Source: Mycolicibacter sp. MU0102 (GTDB taxonomy: Bacteria > Actinomycetota > Actinomycetes > Mycobacteriales > Mycobacteriaceae). Taken from it: a stretch of 64,000 nucleotides of DNA. A model generated the notes under the pieces. It was not told the DNA's origin. It did not search any database and was given only the letters and a program-made list of their open reading frames with translations. Shown in pieces: positions 42,471-52,706 of this stretch. The stretch is taken from contig NZ_OY726398.1 of assembly GCF_963378105.1 (NCBI RefSeq), positions 3,472,001 to 3,536,000 of the forward strand, given 5' to 3'. Both the position numbers and the translations under genes were made by a program. Each line of letters opens with the position of its first letter. Within the stretch, counting starts at the first letter, position 1.

Positions 42471-42555
42471 GAAAAGCGACGTTGATTTTGCGCCCAGGGC
42501 TGTGCACGGAGGGGCGGGAACAGCCCTGGCCGCAATTTCAACACAGCCGGTCCGG

Positions 42556-44292
42556 CTAGTCCGGCTCTGCCGGCCAGGTGTTGGGCATCATCGGGCTGAT
42601 CGCCCCACCGCCGAACCCGTTGTCGGCCAGGGCGGTCAGCCCGCTCGGCCGTGCGCTGGCCACCCGGCGGGTCCCACCGGCGAAGCCCTGCGAGCCGGCA
42701 CCACTACTCGAGGCGACCGTCCCGGCAAGTTCCATCGGCTCCGGCTCCAAGTCCATGTACTCGTAGCCGCGACCGCGCATGCCGGCCTTGGCACGGCGCC
42801 GACGTCGCTGCGGGGCCGTCTGTTCCGCCGACTCCTCCGCGGGAACCTCCGCGCTGTCCGGTTTCGGCGCCGCCTTCTTGCGCGTGCTGGTGCCCGATCC
42901 CCGACGAGCGCCCATATCCAGGCCCCCGACCATGTACATGTAGGCCGGCATCGTGACCGATGGTGGTCCGGCCGGAGTCGGCGGCGGCGCACCGGGCGGC
43001 GGCGGGGCGGCTGCTGCCGGTGCGGGCGCCGGGGCGGGTGCGGGAGCCGGAGCAGGCGCCGGCGCGGGAGCCGGAGCCGGCGGCTGGGCCATCACCAGCC
43101 CGGGTGGCGGGGCGGGCGGGGGCGGCACCGCAGGGACCGTCGCAAAGTGGTGCGCCAAGCCTCCGATACCCAGACCCCCGATCACCCCTACCGGAGCCAA
43201 CACACCCGTGGCGGCGAGCGCCGGCAACAGCGCCGGCAGCAGAACCGTCTGGGTGAGCAGGTAATTGAGCGCCTGAATGGTGTTGCCGATCGTCGAGGTG
43301 ACGATCTCGACCATCGCCATCGGAATGACGAGCGCCAGGCCCTGCGGGTTGAACAGCGCGGTGTACATGATGGCGATCAGGTCGTCGATGATGACGATGC
43401 TGGTGAAGGCGAAGTACGAACCCGGGTCCAACGGCACCGAGAAGATGTATGCCAAGTTCCCCGGGTTGAAGAAGCTCAGCGGGTTGCCGGTCCAGCCCAG
43501 CCACGACCCGGGGACCCCCCACGGCGGCAGCAACGACGACCCGTTCTGCAGGCTGGCGAAGAATTCGGCGAGCGGATCCGCAAGACCGGTGAAGCCGATC
43601 TTGTTGAAGAACTCCTGCAATTCGGCATACAGCGGGTACTGGCTGCTGTCGGGGTAGGGCGGATGCGGGACCAGGCTTTCGAGCCATTTGGCGAAGTCCA
43701 GAAACCACTGCGGTGGCTGCGGCGCGGTGTCGGCCGCGCTGCCGGGAGTCTTGAGCACCACCGGCGCCGGTTCGGTCTGAGCTGCCGCCGCGGTCGCCAC
43801 CGCCGCGCCGGCCACGGCCTGGTAGACGGTCATCACGGTGGCGGCCTGCGCCCACATCCGCGCGTAGTCGGCCTCGTTCAGCGCGATCGGAATCGTGTTG
43901 ACACCAAAGAAGTTTGTGCCCACCAGCACCGCGTGGGTGACATGGTTGGCGACCAACTCGGCCATGGTCGGCATCGCCGCCAACGCGGCGGTGTAACCGG
44001 CGGCCGCTGTCTCCTGTTGCGCCGCCGTGGCGGCACTGTTGGTGACGGCGCGCAGCAGCCAGGCCAGATACGGGGCATTGGCGGTCACGAACGCCTCGGC
44101 GGACGGGCCCTGCCATGCCCCGGCCTGCACTGCGCCCAGCACCGCCGTCAACTCGTCGGCGATCGCGGCGTATTCAGTGCTCAGCGCGCTCCACGCAGCG
44201 GCCGATGACAATAATGGACCAGCCCCGGGGCCGGCCGACAGTGACGTTGAATGTACTTCTGGCGGAGAGGCCATCCAGATCGGTGCAGTCAT
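42556..44292 (-). CDS. PPE-family protein, PPE2-like, B12-riboswitch controlled
   Basis: A 578-residue PPE protein. The PPE domain is at 1 to about 180 (IWMASPPEVHSTSLSAGPGAG, FFGVNTIPIALNEADYARMW). Hydrophobic helices follow, then an Ala-Pro repeat, a basic stretch QRRRRRAKAG, the block RGYEYMDLE and a PPE-PPW-type tail FGGGAISPMMPNTW. The basic stretch and YEYMDLE resemble M. tuberculosis PPE2, which also has a B12 riboswitch and has been reported to enter host nuclei. PPE proteins can act as outer-membrane nutrient channels, so corrinoid passage through the mycomembrane is a reasonable hypothesis. ATG 44292 overlaps the stop of a 13-codon upstream ORF. Confidence 0.9.
   Translation of the reverse strand: MTAPIWMASPPEVHSTSLSAGPGAGPLLSSAAAWSALSTEYAAIADELTAVLGAVQAGAWQGPSAEAFVTANAPYLAWLLRAVTNSAATAAQQETAAAGYTAALAAMPTMAELVANHVTHAVLVGTNFFGVNTIPIALNEADYARMWAQAATVMTVYQAVAGAAVATAAAAQTEPAPVVLKTPGSAADTAPQPPQWFLDFAKWLESLVPHPPYPDSSQYPLYAELQEFFNKIGFTGLADPLAEFFASLQNGSSLLPPWGVPGSWLGWTGNPLSFFNPGNLAYIFSVPLDPGSYFAFTSIVIIDDLIAIMYTALFNPQGLALVIPMAMVEIVTSTIGNTIQALNYLLTQTVLLPALLPALAATGVLAPVGVIGGLGIGGLAHHFATVPAVPPPPAPPPGLVMAQPPAPAPAPAPAPAPAPAPAPAPAAAAPPPPGAPPPTPAGPPSVTMPAYMYMVGGLDMGARRGSGTSTRKKAAPKPDSAEVPAEESAEQTAPQRRRRRAKAGMRGRGYEYMDLEPEPMELAGTVASSSGAGSQGFAGGTRRVASARPSGLTALADNGFGGGAISPMMPNTWPAEPD
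43018..43083 (-). repeat. Ala-Pro coding repeat in the PPE gene
   Basis: A GC-only low-complexity stretch encoding about ten Ala-Pro dipeptides between the hydrophobic part and the C-terminal tail of the PPE protein. It is probably an extended linker. Such tracts are prone to slippage. Confidence 0.75.
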
Positions 44293-44330
44293 CGCACACC
44301 GCCGGATGCCACCCGAAAAGGGCGCAACAT
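44289..44330 (-). CDS. 13-codon upstream ORF coupled to the PPE gene
   Basis: Peptide MLRPFRVASGGVR. Its ATG lies 13 bases after the GAGAGAG that follows the riboswitch hairpin, and its TGA overlaps the PPE ATG (ATGA). The PPE ATG itself has no good ribosome site. In M. tuberculosis, translation of a short ORF downstream of the ppe2 riboswitch is reported to be needed for PPE2 expression. This ORF has the same layout, so translational coupling is likely. Confidence 0.65.
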   Translation of the reverse strand: MLRPFRVASGGVR

Positions 44331-44350
44331 TGGGGTTTGTCAGCTCTCTC

Positions 44351-44365
44351 GGGGTACACCGCCCC
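44351..44365 (-). promoter_or_regulatory. Riboswitch expression-platform hairpin
   Basis: GGGG-CGGTGTA-CCCC, identical over 15 bases to the hairpin before btuF (37858-37872). It is followed by GAGAGAGCTGAC. Its loop is a candidate for the kissing contact of B12 riboswitches, and the ribosome site lies directly behind it. Confidence 0.6.
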
Positions 44366-44377
44366 GGGTCGCAGGAT

Positions 44378-44520
44378 GCGACGATGTGAGTGTCCTGACT
44401 CTCGGATCAACGCTCGCCTCGCCTTCCAGCTCCATCAGAGCCGTGGCAGTTGAGGGTCGCTCCCCGATCACAGTGGCGGGACCGTGCCGGATTCACACCG
44501 GCTTCCTGCACCATCGTTGC
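44378..44520 (-). promoter_or_regulatory. Cobalamin riboswitch of the first PPE gene
   Basis: Minus-strand aptamer with P1 CATCGTTGC/GCGACGATG (ends at 44520 and 44378, one G-U type position). The core reads GAAGCCGGTGTGAATCCGGC, GGTCCCGCCACTGTG, and GAGAGTCAGGACAC. A GATAAT -10 element at 44537-44532 places the start close to P1. Confidence 0.92.
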
Positions 44521-44571
44521 CGTACCGGGGCATTATCGCACGCTGCGGCCCGCAACGCCCGTAAAGCGCGA

Positions 44572-45888
44572 CTACACGCTGGCCCGGCCGGGGCCGCGCA
44601 CCGCAGCGGCGACCGCATCGGCCAGCGCGTCGACGTCGGCGGGCGCCAGCTCGGCGATGGTGACCCGTAGGCCCGGAGTGGCCCGAATCCGGAACCGCGC
44701 CCCCGGGGCCGCGGCCCAGCCTGCGGCGAACAACGCCGTCATCGCCACCGCCTCGTCTGACACCGGAATCCACACATTGAGCCCGGACCGACCGTGCGCG
44801 ATCACGCCCCGGTCGGCCAGCGCCGCGCACAGCCCGGCGCGGGCCGCCCGGTAGGCGGCTTCGGCCTCGGCCACCCGCCGCGCCGCCGCATCGTCGCGCC
44901 ACAGTTCGACGGCCAGGTTCTGCAGCAGGTGGCTGACCCAGCCCGGCCCCAACCGCTGGCGGCCCTGCACCCGTTCGACGGTGCGCTGGTCACCGGCCAG
45001 CACCGCCAGCCGCAGATCCGGGCCATACGCCTTGGCCGCTGACCGAATGAACGCCCAGTGCCGGGTCACGCCTGCCAGCGGGTGCAGGGGCACCCCGGCG
45101 ATCGCCGCACCGTGGTCGTCTTCGACCAGCAGCACCTCCGAATCTGCCAGCAATGCCCGCAGTGCATCCGCTCGCTCCGCCGAAACGGCTGCGCCGGTTG
45201 GGTTTTGAGCGCGGCTGGTCACCACCACCGCGCGCACCCCGTGTTGCAGCGCGCGGGCCAGGTCGGCGGGCAGCGGACCGTCGTCGTCGACTCCGACCGG
45301 CTCCGGGGTCAGCCCCAGCGCGCCGAGCAGATCAAGCAGGTTGGGCCACCCCGGATCTTCGACGGCCACCCGGTCACCGGGCCGCAAGTGGGCGCAGAGC
45401 ACCCGCTCGATTCCGTCCAGGGCTCCGGAGGTGACCGCCAGCTGGTCGGCCGGTACACCGTCGGCGGCCAGCTCGGCCGCGGCATGCTCGGCCAGCGCCG
45501 ACGCGATGGGCGGATGCCCGTAAAGCACGACCGGCCCGGGGTACGCCGGCATCGCGGCGATAACGGGCAGCAGCGCCGGGTTGGGGTTTCCGGTGGACAG
45601 GTCCCGCACGTCCGGCGGCACGGCCAACCCGCGCAGCGAACGCGGTGTGGTCGCCGGCCGATCACGCACCCGGGTGCCACGGCGGCCGGAGCTTTCGACC
45701 GCGCCGCGGTCGCGCAACAACCGGTAGGCAGCGGCGACGGTGTTCGGGTTCACGCCGAGCTGCTGGGCCAGCCCGCGGATCGGCGGCAGCGCGGCCCCGG
45801 GAGCCAACGCGCCTTGCGCGATGCCCTCCTCGACGCTGGCCGCGATGGCCTCGGCTCCCCCGCCGGTAATGCTGTATTGTACTGGCAC
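44572..45888 (-). CDS. MocR-type GntR/aminotransferase regulator
   Basis: A 438-residue MocR/PdxR-like regulator. An N-terminal GntR winged helix (about 10-70: LPPIRGLAQQLGVNPNTVAAAYRLL) is fused to a fold-type I PLP aminotransferase domain with YGHPPIASALAEHAA, VTSGALDGIERVL, SRAQNPTGAAVS and the probable PLP lysine in RSAAKAYGPDLRLAV. Such proteins sense PLP or an amine and usually act on the divergent gene. That gene is a PNPOx-fold protein here, so vitamin B6 is a plausible signal (inference). GTG 45888 is the start; two direct repeats lie at and before it. Confidence 0.9.
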   Translation of the reverse strand: MPVQYSITGGGAEAIAASVEEGIAQGALAPGAALPPIRGLAQQLGVNPNTVAAAYRLLRDRGAVESSGRRGTRVRDRPATTPRSLRGLAVPPDVRDLSTGNPNPALLPVIAAMPAYPGPVVLYGHPPIASALAEHAAAELAADGVPADQLAVTSGALDGIERVLCAHLRPGDRVAVEDPGWPNLLDLLGALGLTPEPVGVDDDGPLPADLARALQHGVRAVVVTSRAQNPTGAAVSAERADALRALLADSEVLLVEDDHGAAIAGVPLHPLAGVTRHWAFIRSAAKAYGPDLRLAVLAGDQRTVERVQGRQRLGPGWVSHLLQNLAVELWRDDAAARRVAEAEAAYRAARAGLCAALADRGVIAHGRSGLNVWIPVSDEAVAMTALFAAGWAAAPGARFRIRATPGLRVTIAELAPADVDALADAVAAAVRGPGRASV

Positions 45889-45911
45889 ATCTCCTATATT
45901 GCACTAGTACA
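45875..45911. promoter_or_regulatory. Direct-repeat operator between MocR and PNPOx-fold genes
   Basis: TATTGTACTGGCACA (45875-45889) and TATTGCACTAGTACA (45897-45911) match at 12 of 15 positions and are 22 bases apart, about two helical turns. MocR/PdxR proteins bind such direct repeats. They lie in the divergent promoter region and reach into the first codon of the mocR gene. A TATAGG -10 for the regulator lies between them. Confidence 0.6.
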
Positions 45912-45928
45912 TTAATGGAGGCAACCCC

Positions 45929-46585
45929 GTGTCCTACGCACCGACACCCCAAACCACCCCCACTCGGTATCGGGAACGGGCCCGCTACGACCGCGACATC
46001 GTGCACCGCATCCTGGACGAGGCGCTGATCTGTCACCTGGGGTACGCCCGCGACGGCCATCCGGTGGTGCTGCCGACCACGCACGCCCGGGTCGACGAGA
46101 CGCTGTACCTGCACGGCTCCACCGGCAGCGGCCCGGTGCTGGCCGCCGGCCCCGCGGGGCTGCCGGTCTGCGTCACCGCCACGTTGGTCGACGGGCTGGT
46201 GCTGGCCCGCTCGGCGCTGCACCATTCGATGGCCTACCGCTCGGTGGTCGTCATCGGTGCCGCCCGCCTCGTCGATGACGAGGCCGAGAAACGGCTCGGG
46301 CTGAACACACTGCTCGATCACGTCGCACCCGGCCGGGCCGCCGACGCCCGGCCACCCAACCGCCGGGAACTGGCGGCCACGGCAGTGCTGGCGCTCGATC
46401 TGGTGAAGGTGTCGGCCTCGGTGCGCGACGGCGGGCCCAACGACGAACCCGAGGACGTCGCGTTGCCGCACTGGGCGGGCGTGGTTCCGCTGCGGATGGT
46501 CGCCGGACGCCCGGAGCCGGCCGCCGACCTCGACCCGGCCATCGCGCTGCCGTCGTACCTGGAGTCTTACCGCAGACCGCGCTGA
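45929..46585 (+). CDS. PNPOx-like flavin-binding split-barrel protein
   Basis: A 218-residue pyridoxamine 5'-phosphate oxidase-fold protein. Blocks: HRILDEALICHLGYARDGHP, VVLPTTHARVDETLYLHGSTGS, CVTATLVDGLVLARSALHHSMAYRSVVV (read in parts) and a conserved C-terminal WAGVVPLRMVAG. Proteins of this subgroup probably bind FMN or another flavin; the substrate is unknown. It is divergent from a MocR regulator, and the ATTAATGGAGGC stretch provides the ribosome site before GTG 45929. Confidence 0.85.
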   Translation: MSYAPTPQTTPTRYRERARYDRDIVHRILDEALICHLGYARDGHPVVLPTTHARVDETLYLHGSTGSGPVLAAGPAGLPVCVTATLVDGLVLARSALHHSMAYRSVVVIGAARLVDDEAEKRLGLNTLLDHVAPGRAADARPPNRRELAATAVLALDLVKVSASVRDGGPNDEPEDVALPHWAGVVPLRMVAGRPEPAADLDPAIALPSYLESYRRPR

Positions 46586-46899
46586 CGCTCCGGCATCCAG
46601 GTGCCCGGCGTCATGGGCGTGGTGGCACCGCCACCGAAGGCGTCGGCGGCCAGGGCGGTGAGTCCGCTCGGCTCGACGGCGTCCGCGGCGTCCGCGGCGT
46701 CTTCCAGGTCCATGTATTCATAGCCGCGGCCGAGCATGTCGGCCTTCGCGCGCCGTCGCCGGCGGGCCTTGACCTTCTCCTCGGCGACCACGGCCTCCGC
46801 GGGCGCCGCGGCGGCGTCGGGTTCGGGGGCCTTGCGTCGGCGCGCGCTGGTGCCCGCGGCCCGGCGGGCCTGCTGGCTCGCGCCGGCGACCAGATACAT
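46567..46899 (-). pseudogene. Displaced C-terminal part of second PPE gene
   Basis: This frame encodes MYLVAGASQQARRAAG, a basic block ARRRRRAKAD, GRGYEYMDLED and FGGGATTPMTPGTW. It matches the C-terminus of the first PPE protein closely. It is one frame off the preceding PPE coding region, so a one-base indel near 46998-47010 separates them. Confidence 0.75.
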
Positions 46900-48167
46900 C
46901 GCGGCCAGACTGTCGCCCGGGGCCAGCGGCGGCGCGGGCGGCGGAGGGGGCGCCGGCGGAGCTGCGGGCGGCGCCGGCGCAAGAGCGGGCGCCGCAGCGG
47001 GGGCGGGGCCGGGGCGGGAACCGGCGGCGTGGGAGCGACCGTCAGGCCGGCGAACGGCGGGGGCATGATCGGAACCACCGGAACCGGAACCGCATGCAGC
47101 GCGGCCAGGCCGGACAACCCCGCCAATCCGGCCAACGGTGCCGCGGCCAGTGGCGCCAATGCGGCGGTCAGCATCGGCAGCACAACCGGAATCAGCACCA
47201 GAGCCTGCTCCAGCAACGTCTTGAGCAGCGCGACCACGTCGGTGATGATCGTGCCGACCGCTTCCACCGCGGCGAACATCAACGTGAACGCAATGGTGCT
47301 GGGGTTACCGGAGGCGAACGCCGCCGCGATGTCGGCGCCGATGAATGCGAACGTCTGCGATAGGTAAGCGGCGAACGAGCCGAAGTCCATCGGATAGCCG
47401 ATCGCGAACGCGAGGTTATAGGGACTCAGAAAGCTCAGCGGGTTGCCCAGGACCGGCAGCCAGGGATCGAACCCGCCGAATAGCGACTGGAAGAACGGGT
47501 TGCTGGCCAGCTCATCGATCATCGGCTGCAGCACATTGTTGTAGAAGTCGATGTAGCCGCTGTTCTGCAGCCATTCCATGATCTCGTTCTGGCGATCCGG
47601 CGGCAGCTGCGGCTGGCTGGCATCCGCTGCTTTGGCGATCTGTGGCGCTGCCGACGTCTGCGGGCTCGACGCCACCGCGGTGCCCGAGACGGCCTGATAG
47701 GTGGCCATCACGGTCGCGGCCTGCAGCCACATCCGGCCGTAGTCGGCCTCATTGAGCGTGATCGGGATGGTGTTGACACCGAAGAAGTTGGTGGCCACCA
47801 GCACCGCGTGAGTGGCGTGGTTGGCCGCGAGCTCACCCAGCGTCGGCATCGCGGCCAGTGCGGTGCTGTAGGCGGTGGCCGCAGCCTGCTGGGCGGTGGC
47901 GGTCAGGGCACTGGCGACGCCGGCCTGGATCAGCCACGCCAGATACGGCAGATTCGCCGCCACATACGCTTCGGCGCTGGGCCCCTGCCACGCCCCGGCC
48001 TGCACTGCCCCCAGCAGCGCCGTCAACTCGTCGGCGACCGTGCTGTATTCGGCGCTCAGCGTGCTCCATGCGGCTGCCGACGCCAACAGCGGACCAGCCC
48101 CAGGGCCCGCCGACAGCAATGTCGAGTGGACTTCGGGTGGAGACGCGATCCAGATCGGCGCGGTCAC
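46611..48167 (-). CDS. Second PPE2-like PPE protein, frameshifted at C-terminus
   Basis: As read, 518 residues. The PPE domain (IWIASPPEVHSTLLSAGPGAG, FFGVNTIPITLNEADYGRMW) and the hydrophobic middle are intact and parallel to the first PPE protein. From the Pro/Ala-rich part near residue 385 the frame turns into an Arg/Pro-rich sequence without the family tail, while the true tail continues in another frame to 46567. The break is in a C/G homopolymer region near 46998-47010 and looks like loss of one base. It may be a real mutation or a sequencing error. The start GTG 48167 follows GAGAGAG of the riboswitch platform by 9 bases, without an upstream ORF. Confidence 0.82.
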   Translation of the reverse strand: MTAPIWIASPPEVHSTLLSAGPGAGPLLASAAAWSTLSAEYSTVADELTALLGAVQAGAWQGPSAEAYVAANLPYLAWLIQAGVASALTATAQQAAATAYSTALAAMPTLGELAANHATHAVLVATNFFGVNTIPITLNEADYGRMWLQAATVMATYQAVSGTAVASSPQTSAAPQIAKAADASQPQLPPDRQNEIMEWLQNSGYIDFYNNVLQPMIDELASNPFFQSLFGGFDPWLPVLGNPLSFLSPYNLAFAIGYPMDFGSFAAYLSQTFAFIGADIAAAFASGNPSTIAFTLMFAAVEAVGTIITDVVALLKTLLEQALVLIPVVLPMLTAALAPLAAAPLAGLAGLSGLAALHAVPVPVVPIMPPPFAGLTVAPTPPVPAPAPPPLRRPLLRRRRPQLRRRPLRRPRRRWPRATVWPRCIWSPARASRPAGPRAPARADARPPNPTPPRRPRRPWSPRRRSRPAGDGARRPTCSAAAMNTWTWKTPRTPRTPSSRADSPPWPPTPSVAVPPRP

Positions 48168-48209
48168 GGTCGTCAGCTCTCTCGGGTTACCCGCCCCGAA
48201 TCGGAGGTT

Positions 48210-48344
48210 GCGATGACGTGAGTGTCTGGCTCTCGGGTGAGGTCACTCCCCCGATGACAGTGGCGGGACCGCTCCGGAATTGAAGCGGCGGTCCCAGCTT
48301 CGCTGAACCGCCGGTTTCACACCGGATTCCTACATCGTCATCGC
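48210..48344 (-). promoter_or_regulatory. Cobalamin riboswitch of second PPE gene, with insertion
   Basis: Minus-strand aptamer with a perfect P1 (GCGATGACG/CGTCATCGC; 48344-48336 and 48218-48210). It has GGAATCCGGTGTGAAACCGG and GGTCCCGCCACTGTC. About 35 extra bases lie between these two blocks (48267-48307), including GGGACCGC, which can pair with GCGGTCCC of the conserved core. The platform hairpin GGGG...CCC at 48197-48183 is retained. Confidence 0.85.
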
Positions 48345-48431
48345 CTTACCAGCGAATTGTCGCACGCCAGGCGCCCTGACCACCGCCGACTACGAAATCC
48401 AGCTCGCCGGGCACCAGGTAATCTGCCGACC

Positions 48432-50099
48432 GTGTCCGATCCGGCAAACACCCGCTCCGCGATCTGCCTCAACATGATCGTCCGGGACGAGGCCCACATC
48501 ATTGCGGAGGTGCTGGACGCCACCGCGCCCTACATCAGTTCGTGGGTGATCGTCGACACCGGCTCGCAGGACGGAACCCAGCAGCTGATCCGCGACCACA
48601 TGGCGGCCCTGGGCATTCCCGGCGAGCTGTATGAGCGGCCCTGGCGCAACTTCGGGCACAACCGCACCGAGGCGCTGACTCTGGCCCAGGGCCACGGCGA
48701 CTACATCTGGGTGATCGACGCCGACGACACGATCCACGGCACACCCGATTTCACCGGTCTGGACGCCGACATCTACGACATGCGCATCCTTGAGAACGGT
48801 GTCACCGGCTGGCGCCCCCAGGTGTTCCGCGACGGGTTGCCGGCGCGCTACATCGGGGTGGTCCACGAGCACGTGGTCTGCGACGAAGACCACCTCAACA
48901 CCCGCCTGGAGGGCGACTACGCCATCGAATCTCGGCGCCTCGGCGCCCGAAACCTGGATCCGCTCAAGTACGCCCGCGACCGGGATCTACTGCTGGCCGC
49001 GGTCGAGCGCGACTCCGAGGACGCACGGTCGGTCTTCTATCTGGCGCAGACCTACTTCGACTTGGATGATTTCGCCGCCGCGCGCACGTGGTACGAACGG
49101 CGCACTGAGATGGGCGGTTTCGACGAAGAGGTGTACTACGCGCTGCACCGCAAAGCCGGCGCCATGGAAGTACTCGGGGAACCGTGGCCGGAAGTGCAGG
49201 CCGCCTACCTGCGGGCCTGGGAGTTTCGACCGTCGCGTGCCGAGCCGCTGTATTGCATCGCGTTCGCGTACCGCTCCGCGGGACGGTACGAGCTCGGCTA
49301 CCTGTTCGCCAAGCTGGCCACTGAAATCCCGATCCCCGACGACCAGCTCTTTGTCGATGCGGGGGTCTACAACCTGCGCGCGATCGACGAGCGTGCGGTG
49401 TGCGCGTCGCAGCTCGGCAAGCACGACGAAGCGTTCGCGCTGTGCCGAGGCCTGCTGACCGGCGCCGACGTCCCCGATGAGGAACGGCAACGCATCGCTT
49501 CCAATCGCGACTTCTCGGTTCCGGCCATGCTCGACGCCGCATCGCCGTACCCGGAAGCGCTGGCCCACAGCCTGATTGCCGGCCCATCCGACGCCGAGGT
49601 GACGGTCAGCCTGCGCACCGGACTCGACCGAGCCAGCACCGAGCAGACCCTGAACTCGTTCCTGAACTGCTGCCTGGACGTGACACACATCGGACGCTTC
49701 CTGGCGATCGACACCGGCCTGTCAGCGCAAGATCGGGCCCTGCTGACCGAGCGCTATCCGTTTCTGGAGTTCGCCGATCCCGGCACCGCGATCGGCGGGC
49801 GCTACGAGTTACGGCTGGACACGGGCTGGCGGTTCTTTGCCCCGGACAACCTCATCACCCGCTTGACCGGCGTTTTGCAGGCCGAACCGCAGGTGTTCGC
49901 GGTGGGGATCAACTTCACCGACGCGGTGAAGCTGACCGGCAGTTGCGCCGCCGAGGACGCCGTGCGCCGCACCCCCGACGCCGGCCGCTACCTGCTGACC
50001 GAGACCGCTGCCACCGGCCCGGCGATGTTCGATACCGCGCGACTGGGTCGCGTCGACGGCACCGCCACTCTCGACGAAGTGCTCTGCGTCCTGGAGTGA
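48432..50099 (+). CDS. GT2-type glycosyltransferase with TPR-like domain
   Basis: A 555-residue protein. The N-terminal GT-A domain (about 10-220) shows ICLNMIVRDEAHIIAEVLD, VIVDTGSQDGTQQLI and the DxD-type VIDADDTIHG, so it should use a nucleotide sugar and a metal ion. The middle (about 240-380) has TPR-like helices (DARSVFYLAQTYFDLDDFAAARTWYERR). The C-terminal 180 residues are of unknown function. The acceptor is unknown, and a protein or lipid acceptor is possible. GTG 48432 gives the conserved start. It is divergent from the second PPE gene. Confidence 0.85.
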   Translation: MSDPANTRSAICLNMIVRDEAHIIAEVLDATAPYISSWVIVDTGSQDGTQQLIRDHMAALGIPGELYERPWRNFGHNRTEALTLAQGHGDYIWVIDADDTIHGTPDFTGLDADIYDMRILENGVTGWRPQVFRDGLPARYIGVVHEHVVCDEDHLNTRLEGDYAIESRRLGARNLDPLKYARDRDLLLAAVERDSEDARSVFYLAQTYFDLDDFAAARTWYERRTEMGGFDEEVYYALHRKAGAMEVLGEPWPEVQAAYLRAWEFRPSRAEPLYCIAFAYRSAGRYELGYLFAKLATEIPIPDDQLFVDAGVYNLRAIDERAVCASQLGKHDEAFALCRGLLTGADVPDEERQRIASNRDFSVPAMLDAASPYPEALAHSLIAGPSDAEVTVSLRTGLDRASTEQTLNSFLNCCLDVTHIGRFLAIDTGLSAQDRALLTERYPFLEFADPGTAIGGRYELRLDTGWRFFAPDNLITRLTGVLQAEPQVFAVGINFTDAVKLTGSCAAEDAVRRTPDAGRYLLTETAATGPAMFDTARLGRVDGTATLDEVLCVLE

Positions 50100-50126
50100 G
50101 TCAACAGGTAGATCGGCCGCTCGCCG

Positions 50127-52361
<2,235 letters not shown>

Positions 52362-52514
52362 GGCTGTTCTCCCGGCGTCAGGTTCGTTGTGTTCGATTGT
52401 CCCGCGTTGTACACGGCGGCATCAGTATCGCGTACCGCCAAATTGCGTCCACCGTGGCGTCCACCGCCGGTGAGCAGGTGGCGACACCTATGTGAGATGC
52501 GATAGGCTGCGTGA

Positions 52515-52636
52515 CGGTCATGAGTGCCAGCGCGAAGCCCCGGCTTGCTGGCCGGCAACCCTCCAACCGCGGTGGGGTGCCCCGGGTGATGACCGGGTTG
52601 AGTAGCCACTATCGGCTACGCGGCAAGCGCGGGTCC
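52515..52636 (+). promoter_or_regulatory. SAM-IV riboswitch of metC-metX
   Basis: The conserved SAM-IV pattern is visible: GGTCATGAGTGCCAGCG, AAGCCCCGGCTTGCTGG, CGGCAACCCTCCAACCGC, GGTGGGGTGCCCCGGGTGAT, GGTTGAGTAGCC and GCGGCAAGCGCGGGTCC. It lies on the plus strand 140 bases before metC. The TAGGCT -10 at 52503-52508 fits a start at its 5' end. High S-adenosylmethionine should lower methionine synthesis. Confidence 0.9.
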
Positions 52637-52706
52637 GCCACAACGGGCCCCCCGAGTAGACAGGGGAACCTGATGCGTGCCTCCTTGCGCCCGCTCACCC
52701 GTTGCT

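Noticed and set aside
43018..43083. Tandem GC repeats possibly non-coding
   Set aside because: They are in frame and encode an Ala-Pro linker of the PPE protein.
42502..44208. Plus-strand frame of 568 codons across the first PPE gene
   Set aside because: Arg/Gly-rich shadow of a strongly supported PPE gene on the other strand.
46998..47010. Programmed ribosomal frameshifting in the second PPE gene
   Set aside because: No slippery heptamer of a known type; a homopolymer indel explains the data more simply.
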